NCBI GenBank assembly: GCA_905235955.1
Contig: CAJONN010000032.1
Span: forward strand, 2,668 to 15,794
Length of the DNA: 13,127 bases
Direction: 5' to 3'
DNA from: an uncultured Marinilabiliaceae bacterium
GTDB lineage: Bacteria; Bacteroidota; Bacteroidia; Bacteroidales; Marinilabiliaceae
The stretch's first letter is position 1, and each line of letters begins with the position of its first letter. This document shows positions 7,882-13,127 of the stretch, piece after piece. The notes beneath the pieces were generated by a model that was not told the origin of the DNA, did not search any database, and saw only the letters and a list, made by a program, of their open reading frames with translations. A program made the translations under genes and the position numbers.

Positions 7882-8949
7882 TCAGAGGTTTAGATATGCG
7901 TCGAGTACGGCAGTTATTTCGTCGTTGGTGCCAATATTATTGATAGAAATAGTGCCAAGTTTAGGTAGTAGTGTGAAGTTGATGCCACGGCTGTCGTTTT
8001 TCTTGTCGTGCGTCATAAGTTCGAGTAGTTCGGGGTAGTCGGCACGAGTAAATGGCATACGACCGTAGAGTTGGTTGATGTAGCTTGCTATGCGTTGTGC
8101 ATCGGCTTGTGGCAAGTTTGTTTTTATTTGGCTAAGCAAAAGTTCGCACACCATACCAAAAGCTACCGCCTTGCCGTGTAAAATGGGGTGTTCGTTGTGG
8201 CGCATAGAGAATGTTTCAAAGGCATGGCCAAAGGTATGACCAAAGTTGAGGGCTTTGCGCACGCCTTGCTCTTTGGGGTCTTCAGTTACGAAGTGGTTTT
8301 TGACGCGTATAGAGTCGCAGATGAGGTTTTGCAATGTACTGAAGTTGGGTGCATCGAAGTTGAGTTGCATAAGTGGTTCGAGCATCGAAGCATCGAAAAT
8401 GAGTGCATGTTTCAGCATTTCAGCAAATCCTGATAAGAGATTTTCTTTGTCGAGTGAACGCAAAAATTCGCCATTGATAACAACGGCTTCGGCAATGGAG
8501 AATACTCCAATTTCGTTTTTTAGTCCGCCAAGATTCATACCTGTTTTGCCACCAAGCGATGCATCTACTTGTGCCAAAATGGTTGTAGGTATGTTGATAA
8601 AGCTAATGCCACGTTTGAATGTTGATGCACAGAAACCACCCAAGTCGCAAGGCATTCCGCCACCCAAATTTACCAATACTGACTTGCGTGTAGCGCTGTG
8701 CGAGCTCAAGAATTGCCACACTTCAACGGCTGCATCAACATTTTTGAAGTCGTCGCCTTGCTTTATAGTGATAGTGCGTTGAGAGCTTATTTTTTCTACA
8801 CCAGAGAGTAGTGGTAGGCAGTGTTTAGCCGAGCCTTCGTCGGTCATCAAGAAAACCTGTTCAGGTGCATATTTGCTTAGTAGTTGGTTGAGGTCTGATG
8901 TGAGGTCAGATGAGGAGTAGACGTTGCAATTAGATGCTATGGTCTTCAT
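7882..8949 (-). CDS. aroB: 3-dehydroquinate synthase
   Basis: This NAD- and metal-dependent cytoplasmic enzyme cyclises DAHP to 3-dehydroquinate, the second step of the shikimate pathway. Family motifs occur in order: NLGGGMPCDLGGF (94-106, nucleotide-binding loop), KRGI (112-115), IPTTILAQVDASLGGKTG (120-137), GFAEMLKHALI (174-184), NFGHTFGHAFE (235-245) and LHGKAVAFGM (257-266). E177, H238 and H258 fit the three metal ligands, and H242 the nearby catalytic histidine. The two ligand histidines are 4 residues further apart than in the A. nidulans enzyme. The length of 355 is normal. The sequence MPCD after the glycine triplet is a slight departure from the commoner V-x-D form. It lies 19 bases after the small membrane-protein gene and 6 before aroA. 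Confidence 0.96.
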   Translation of the reverse strand: MKTIASNCNVYSSSDLTSDLNQLLSKYAPEQVFLMTDEGSAKHCLPLLSGVEKISSQRTITIKQGDDFKNVDAAVEVWQFLSSHSATRKSVLVNLGGGMPCDLGGFCASTFKRGISFINIPTTILAQVDASLGGKTGMNLGGLKNEIGVFSIAEAVVINGEFLRSLDKENLLSGFAEMLKHALIFDASMLEPLMQLNFDAPNFSTLQNLICDSIRVKNHFVTEDPKEQGVRKALNFGHTFGHAFETFSMRHNEHPILHGKAVAFGMVCELLLSQIKTNLPQADAQRIASYINQLYGRMPFTRADYPELLELMTHDKKNDSRGINFTLLPKLGTISINNIGTNDEITAVLDAYLNL

Positions 8950-8968
8950 ATTTTTTTATATCTAAATC

Positions 8969-9442
8969 TTATTGTTGTTGTTTGTTTTTATTGATAATGC
9001 TATGTAAGCAGTTGCAAAGTTCGTGTCGTCTACGTTTTTCCATCAGTGTAATCCAAAGAGTTACTTTTATAGTATGTGCAACTGAGGGCAATTGGTATCT
9101 GATTGTAAACTTGCGAAAGAAAAGAATCTTCTGATACGAATAGCTCTTGATGTTGTCTGACTCAGTAGACACAAGATGTCTGCGATGTTTGCTTGTAGAA
9201 AAAAATGGTGATGTCATAATTTCTACGCAGCCATTGCCTATGCCAATATACATAATATCTAATGCACCTGATATGGCATAAACTATTAGCAAAAATAGCA
9301 ATATTAAATTCAGAAGCCAAATATAATGCAATGCCGGGAAATGCCCAAATATGGGTAATAGAAGTGAAATAAATAGCACGATAGCTACAATTTTGGTAAC
9401 TATGCGGCGTTTCTCTACATCGGGTTTATTGTCGTATTGCAT
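8969..9442 (-). CDS. Small membrane protein with two helices and a soluble C-terminal domain, unknown function
   Basis: The 157-residue product has a charged N-terminus, two hydrophobic helices (about 14-35 and 38-60), and a basic C-terminal part (about 61-157). That part alternates short beta-like stretches (IGIGNGCVEIMT, KSYSYQKILFF, FTIRYQL, TIKVTLWITL) and ends in a helix and a lysine/glutamine-rich tail. This resembles the layout of small bacterial PH-like membrane proteins, but that is a guess from pattern, not a recognised family. It is the first gene of the minus-strand cluster, 19 bases before aroB, and a candidate promoter lies about 63 bases upstream of its ATG. Nothing in it suggests a role in aromatic amino acid synthesis. 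It may simply share the transcript. Confidence 0.7.
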   Translation of the reverse strand: MQYDNKPDVEKRRIVTKIVAIVLFISLLLPIFGHFPALHYIWLLNLILLFLLIVYAISGALDIMYIGIGNGCVEIMTSPFFSTSKHRRHLVSTESDNIKSYSYQKILFFRKFTIRYQLPSVAHTIKVTLWITLMEKRRRHELCNCLHSIINKNKQQQ

Positions 9443-9504
9443 TGGATTTTAGCTTTTTAGTGATTTTTGTGTTCGTAGATTGATTGTGGATATTAAAACA
9501 AATG

Positions 9505-9534
9505 CAAAATTATATAAAAAAATAATAATAGCAA
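9505..9534 (-). promoter_or_regulatory. Candidate Bacteroidetes promoter for the aroB-aroA cluster
   Basis: Read on the minus strand, TAATTTTG (9512-9505) matches the -7 consensus TAnnTTTG, and TTG (9534-9532) stands upstream with a 19-base spacer, as expected for the -33 element (the full tetramer is ATTG rather than TTTG). Transcription would start near 9498, giving a leader of roughly 55 bases before the ATG at 9442. This is the best-supported promoter in the window because both elements and their spacing fit. Confidence 0.5.
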
Positions 9535-9585
9535 TTGATATGAGGAATACAACACTTCTTATTTGAATTTAAGAAATATACTCAA

Positions 9586-9627
9586 CTTTCATTTTGTAAG
9601 AAAATAACTCCTTTTTCTTTCATTTTG
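9586..9627 (+). repeat. Direct repeat of CTTTCATTTTG upstream of glnN
   Basis: CTTTCATTTTG occurs at 9586-9596 and again at 9617-9627, 31 bases apart start to start, close to three helical turns. A shorter relative, TTTTCATTTG, lies at 9732-9741. Phased repeats upstream of a nitrogen-assimilation gene could bind a regulator, but in such AT-rich DNA chance repeats are also common. Confidence 0.3.
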
Positions 9628-9779
9628 CTCTTAAAATGCCAAGTATTTAGCTTTTTGTGTTATAAATTGAAATAATAATAAATTATTAACAATTGAAATA
9701 TTATAAATTCTTATCAAATAGCTAATATTTATTTTCATTTGCATCAGAAAAACGAATGTTTAATAAGAAAATGTAAGAT

Positions 9780-11969
9780 ATGCAACCACTCAGATTTCAA
9801 GTAGTAGGTGAGGCATTCAAAAAGAAGCCACTCGATGTAAAGGCACCTGCTGAACGCCCCTCAGAGTACTTTGGTAAAAAGGTTTTCAACCGTGAAAAGA
9901 TGTACAAATATCTGCCCAAAGATGTATATCAGGTTATGGTTGACGTTATTGACAACGGTGCACGACTCGACCGCAAGGTAGCCGATGCCGTTGCTGAAGG
10001 TATGAAGAGATGGGCTGTAGAGAATGGCGTAACACACTACACTCACTGGTTCCAACCCCTCACTGAAGGCACTGCTGAAAAGCATGACTCGTTTATCGAG
10101 CACGATGGCAAAGGCGGTATGGTTGAGGAGTTTAGCGGCAAACTACTTGTGCAGCAAGAGCCTGACGCATCCTCATTCCCATCGGGTGGTATCCGCTCTA
10201 CTTTTGAAGCTCGCGGATATAGCGCATGGGATCCAACTTCGCCCGTATTCATCATCGACGACACACTTTGCATCCCTACCGTATTTATAAGCTATAGCGG
10301 TGAAGCACTCGACTACAAAGCTCCACTATTGCGTGCATTGCATGCCGTGAATGTGGCTGCCACCGAAGTGTGCAAATATTTCGACCCAAATGTGAAAAAA
10401 GTACAGTCGAATTTGGGTTGGGAACAAGAGTATTTCTTGGTTGATGAAGGTCTTTATGCAGCTCGCCCTGACTTGTTGCTTACTGGTCGTACACTTATGG
10501 GACACGACTCTGCTAAAAACCAGCAGATGGACGACCACTACTTTGGTAGCATACCTGAGCGTGTAGCTGCCTTCATGCGCGAACTTGAAATAGTAGCACT
10601 CGAACTTGGCATCCCATGCAAAACACGCCACAACGAAGTTGCACCAAACCAATTTGAACTCGCACCAATATTTGAAGAAACCAACTTGGCTGTTGACCAC
10701 AACATGCTCATTATGTCGGTAATGAAACGTGTAGCACGCAAGCATGGCTTCCGTGTATTGCTCCACGAAAAACCATTCGACGGCATCAATGGTAGCGGCA
10801 AACACAACAACTGGTCGCTCAGTACAGACACTGGCGTACTCCTTCACGCTCCCGGCAAAACACCTGAGCAGAACTTGCGCTTTGCTACATTCATAGTAGA
10901 AACACTTATGGGTGTATATCGCCACAACGGACTACTCAAAGCCAGCATCATGAGCGCTACCAATGCACACCGTTTGGGCGCCAACGAAGCACCACCGGCC
11001 ATTATCTCATCATTCCTTGGCAAGCAACTCAGCGAACTCTTAGACCACATTGAAAAAGCTGATAAAGACGACATCTTCAGCATTGGCGGCAAGCAAGGTC
11101 TCAAGATGGACATCCCTGAAATACCAGAACTCTTCATTGACAACACCGACCGCAACCGTACAAGTCCGTTCGCCTTCACTGGCAACCGCTTCGAATTCCG
11201 TGCCGTAGGTTCTGAAGCCAACTGCGCAAGTGCTATGATAACTCTCAATAGTGCTGTAGCTGAGGCACTTGCTGAATTCAAAGTACGTGTCGATGCACTT
11301 ATTGCTAAGGGCAAGTCAACAACTGAAGCTATAGTTGAAGTGCTGCGTGCCGACATCAAAGCTTGCAAGCCAATACGCTTCGACGGCAACGGATATAGCG
11401 ACGAATGGGTTGCTGAAGCAACAAAACGTGGTTTGGACGTTGAAAAATCATGCCCAAAAATCTTCGAGCGCTACCTCGACAAAGAAAGCATCAAAATGTT
11501 TGAAAGTCTTGGCGTAATGACCAAGAAAGAACTCGAAGCTCGCAACGAAGTAAAGTGGGAAACATACACCAAAAAACTTCAGATAGAAGCACGTGTACTT
11601 GGCGACATCTCAATGAACCACATCATACCTGTAGCCACATCATACCAATCAGATCTGCTACAAAATGTGCAGAACATGGCCAACATCTTCCCTGCACAAA
11701 AAGCAACAGAACTCTCGGCACGCAATCTCAAACTCATCGAAGAGATTGCAGAGCGCACAAGCACAATAGAACGTATGGTTGAAGAGTTAGTTGACGCACG
11801 CAAAGTGGCAAACAAAATTGCCGATGAACATGCTAAAGCTATCGCTTACCATGACACTGTAGAGCCCAAATTTGATGCCATCCGCTATCAGATTGACAAG
11901 TTGGAGCTCATCGTCGACGACAGCTTGTGGCCATTGCCAAAATACAGAGAATTGTTGTTCATACGATAG
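9780..11969 (+). CDS. glnN: Type III glutamine synthetase
   Basis: This enzyme makes glutamine from glutamate, ammonium and ATP in the cytoplasm and is the main ammonium-assimilating synthetase of many Bacteroidetes. The 729 residues equal the length of the founding GSIII of Bacteroides fragilis, far longer than GSI or GSII. Catalytic-core motifs are present: GWEQEYFLVD (213-222, metal-binding glutamates), RHNEVAPNQFELAP (283-296), NGSGKHNNWSLS (337-348, the ammonium/ATP region) and GNRFEFRAVGS (468-478). The N-terminal GSIII region (SGKLLVQQEPDASSFPSGG, 119-137) and the long C-terminal helical extension (about 560-729) are both intact. The start is ATG at 9780, because the ATG at 9771 runs straight into TAA. 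It stands alone in its orientation, and no PII or transporter gene lies beside it. Confidence 0.97.
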   Translation: MQPLRFQVVGEAFKKKPLDVKAPAERPSEYFGKKVFNREKMYKYLPKDVYQVMVDVIDNGARLDRKVADAVAEGMKRWAVENGVTHYTHWFQPLTEGTAEKHDSFIEHDGKGGMVEEFSGKLLVQQEPDASSFPSGGIRSTFEARGYSAWDPTSPVFIIDDTLCIPTVFISYSGEALDYKAPLLRALHAVNVAATEVCKYFDPNVKKVQSNLGWEQEYFLVDEGLYAARPDLLLTGRTLMGHDSAKNQQMDDHYFGSIPERVAAFMRELEIVALELGIPCKTRHNEVAPNQFELAPIFEETNLAVDHNMLIMSVMKRVARKHGFRVLLHEKPFDGINGSGKHNNWSLSTDTGVLLHAPGKTPEQNLRFATFIVETLMGVYRHNGLLKASIMSATNAHRLGANEAPPAIISSFLGKQLSELLDHIEKADKDDIFSIGGKQGLKMDIPEIPELFIDNTDRNRTSPFAFTGNRFEFRAVGSEANCASAMITLNSAVAEALAEFKVRVDALIAKGKSTTEAIVEVLRADIKACKPIRFDGNGYSDEWVAEATKRGLDVEKSCPKIFERYLDKESIKMFESLGVMTKKELEARNEVKWETYTKKLQIEARVLGDISMNHIIPVATSYQSDLLQNVQNMANIFPAQKATELSARNLKLIEEIAERTSTIERMVEELVDARKVANKIADEHAKAIAYHDTVEPKFDAIRYQIDKLELIVDDSLWPLPKYRELLFIR

Positions 11970-11987
11970 AGAAATAGTGTTTTTAAA

Positions 11988-12022
11988 TGCGACAACGCGT
12001 CGCACATACTCTCATTTTTTTT
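11988..12022 (+). terminator. Possible glnN terminator: short hairpin then T8
   Basis: TGCGAC (11988-11993) and GTCGCA (11999-12004) form a perfect 6-pair stem with a 5-base loop, 18 bases after the glnN stop. A run of eight T follows at 12015-12022. The 10-base gap between stem and T run is longer than in a standard intrinsic terminator, so this is tentative. Confidence 0.35.
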
Positions 12023-12053
12023 GACAAGCTGCTTTCGTGGCTTGGAGTTTGCA

Positions 12054-12086
12054 AGGCATCAGTCGCTGTGATAGCGGCTGATGCCT
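12054..12086. terminator. Strong GC-rich stem-loop overlapping the stop of the minus-strand gene
   Basis: AGGCATCAG (12054-12062) pairs perfectly with CTGATGCCT (12078-12086). Inside it CGCT (12064-12067) pairs with AGCG (12073-12076) around a 5-base loop. The single unmatched position (T63/G77) can form a wobble on the plus-strand transcript, giving a nearly continuous 14-pair stem. It starts at the stop codon of the minus-strand reading frame and lies downstream of glnN, so it could end transcripts from both sides. Neither strand shows a following T tract, so it may instead stabilise the 3' end or mark an element boundary. Confidence 0.5.
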
Positions 12087-13127
12087 AATTATTCTCCCAC
12101 AGCTGGTTCAGTTTCTCTATCGCTGGGTCGGTCGATGGCTTAGGTGTGCGACTGAATCTGATTGGTGGCTCTGGTATATCTTCTGCGCTTTCATCATCAC
12201 TTGTTCTTGTGTTAGACCTTTCTCCCAATTGTCGTGAATCCAGCAACACATCTCCCACGCTCTCCAATCTGGGCGAAGCATTAGTCCGCACATTATTATA
12301 TTGTCTTTTTCTATGTGCAAGCTCTTCAAGTAATCTATCAATATCAGTTGTATTTCTGAAAGTTTTGTATTTGATTTCATTTTCAAAGTCATTTATAAAT
12401 TCTTGGTCAGCTTCAATATCGAATGGAACTCTTACTTTGACATCTTTATCTTCGCCAAAATAATCACAAAGATACCATTTGTTTGCAGAACGAGCCACAA
12501 CACCAAACGCTCAAATAAGTTTGCAGATATTACAGCATACTCACTTTGCTCAATAGGCGCGTAATGACTGTTGAATTGAGTATTTACCTTTGAGAAACGT
12601 ATAGTGTCGATAATGTCGCCTATGTTATCTTTGTTGTCAGCCTGCTTCTGTTTAGCATTGGCTGTACTCATTCTGCGCCCTATCTCTTCACTATCCAGGT
12701 TCGGCTCTTCCCATATCTCTGGCTCAGCAATGTCATCTACTCCACTTGTTCCTTGATTGCCTTTGCTATCTCTATTACCTCGTCCTCCGTCGGTTTCTCC
12801 TTGTAATGCTTCGCTATCCAATCTATCATTGTTCCTTGCTGTTTCTCTGTTTGTAGCAATGCCATCACTATCATACAAGGTTCTTTTCTCATTCCAAGTT
12901 CCTTGCTTGTTAAGCAACCTATCAATATTTTCTCCATTTCTGATACCATCTTCTATTTCTTTTTGTTGTTCTTCACTTAAATCACTAATATCAATTTTAT
13001 CTATAATTTCAAACCCATCATGTCCATCTTTGCGATTGTCAGCGTATAGGCTTAATGATGTGTTGAATTTATAGATAAAGTTACCACCTTGCAAATATAA
13101 TCCATTTGACGTGTCTGTGTTACTATC
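12085..13127 (-). pseudogene. C-terminal part of a large mobile-element-like modular protein, frameshifted and cut by the window edge
   Basis: The reading frame is open from the right edge (13127) and continues on the minus strand to about 12509. There it goes out of frame and would end after a short nonsense tail at 12432. The next frame, from about 12507 to the TAG at 12085, continues sensibly: joining them yields FERFGVVARS across the junction. A one-base deletion in a short T run of the gene (AAA at 12505-12507 on the plus strand) explains this. The roughly 347 visible residues are hydrophilic, rich in D, E, N and R. Two diverged modules occur, each with an RN..[DN]IDRLL motif followed by an acidic low-complexity linker and IRFS. 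I do not recognise a catalytic domain. The style matches C-terminal regions of very large phage or conjugative-element proteins in Bacteroidales. That link is inference. Confidence 0.6.

Larger units (their letters stand above)
9443..9779. other. Divergent AT-rich intergenic region between the aro cluster and glnN
   Basis: This 337-base stretch has no plausible gene. It holds the candidate minus-strand promoter near 9505-9534, a direct repeat of CTTTCATTTTG, and a second direct repeat of AATTGAAATA (9665-9674 and 9691-9700). The last 120 bases before glnN are almost entirely A and T. No convincing TAnnTTTG box on the plus strand was found, so the glnN promoter is not placed. Confidence 0.6.

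Noticed and set aside
8246..8782. 178-codon plus-strand open frame inside aroB
   Set aside because: It is antisense to aroB motifs that are clearly real, and its composition (Ser, Pro and Cys runs) is typical of a shadow frame.
9734..9741. TTCATTTG as a -7 promoter box for glnN
   Set aside because: It lacks the conserved TA of TAnnTTTG, and no TTTG lies 19-21 bases upstream.
10326..10925. 199-codon open frame on the minus strand inside glnN
   Set aside because: It lies wholly antisense to the well-conserved glutamine synthetase core, is rich in Cys, His and Tyr, and has no family resemblance. It is a shadow of the real gene.
12023..12086. Possible tRNA or attachment site after glnN
   Set aside because: The hairpins do not form a cloverleaf, there is no CCA-proximal acceptor pairing and no T-loop consensus.
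12146..12463. Plus-strand open frame of 105 codons opposite the modular protein
   Set aside because: It is serine/leucine-rich low complexity produced by reading the reverse of an acidic, Asn/Arg-rich gene. The minus strand has the better reading with repeated motifs.
12501..12515. Programmed -1 frameshift site in the modular protein
   Set aside because: No X-XXY-YYZ slippery heptamer with A or T runs is present at the junction. A one-base deletion is the simpler explanation.
1..13127. CRISPR array, insertion sequence or defence system
   Set aside because: No regularly spaced repeats, transposase, recombinase, nuclease or toxin-antitoxin pair was recognised on either strand.

Overview
The window looks like chromosomal DNA from a member of the Bacteroidota, most likely Bacteroidales. 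The evidence is a 729-residue type III glutamine synthetase, a Bacteroidetes-style class A penicillin-binding protein, A-rich start regions without clear Shine-Dalgarno sites, and promoter-like TAnnTTTG boxes (the Bacteroidetes -7 element) upstream of several genes. Genus and species cannot be read from this sequence alone.

Layout from left to right. Positions 1-121 are an AT-rich leader with two perfect inverted repeats. Five genes follow on the plus strand: a nucleoside:H+ symporter-type MFS permease (122-1375), a membrane-anchored coiled-coil protein with a GTG start (1447-2316), a secreted protein of unknown function that appears to be an internal duplication (2397-3272), a lipoprotein with a BIG2-like domain, one EF-hand loop and leucine-rich repeats (3275-4228), and a complete bifunctional PBP1A (4235-6637). 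The last three are separated by only 2 and 6 bases and follow a perfect -7 box, so they probably form one transcript that links two cell-envelope proteins of unknown role to peptidoglycan synthesis.

A three-gene minus-strand cluster converges on PBP1A: a small two-helix membrane protein (9442-8969), aroB (8949-7882) and aroA (7875-6649). AroB and AroA are the second and sixth enzymes of the shikimate pathway. A candidate promoter for this cluster lies in the 337-base AT-rich gap before glnN. Divergent from the cluster is glnN (9780-11969), the type III glutamine synthetase that assimilates ammonium.

The right end is of a different kind. After a 115-base gap with two hairpins, the minus strand holds the C-terminal part of a large, low-complexity, hydrophilic protein that runs off the window (13127-12085). 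It is split by an apparent one-base deletion near 12505-12509. It contains two diverged copies of a module (RN..[DN]IDRLL, an acidic linker, then IRFS), a style typical of very large phage or conjugative-element proteins of Bacteroidales. This end probably marks the edge of a mobile element or its remnant.

Most of the window is ordinary housekeeping. The points most worth following up are the duplicated secreted protein and its apparent operon with PBP1A, and the frameshifted modular protein at the right edge. No RNA gene, CRISPR array or insertion sequence was recognised.
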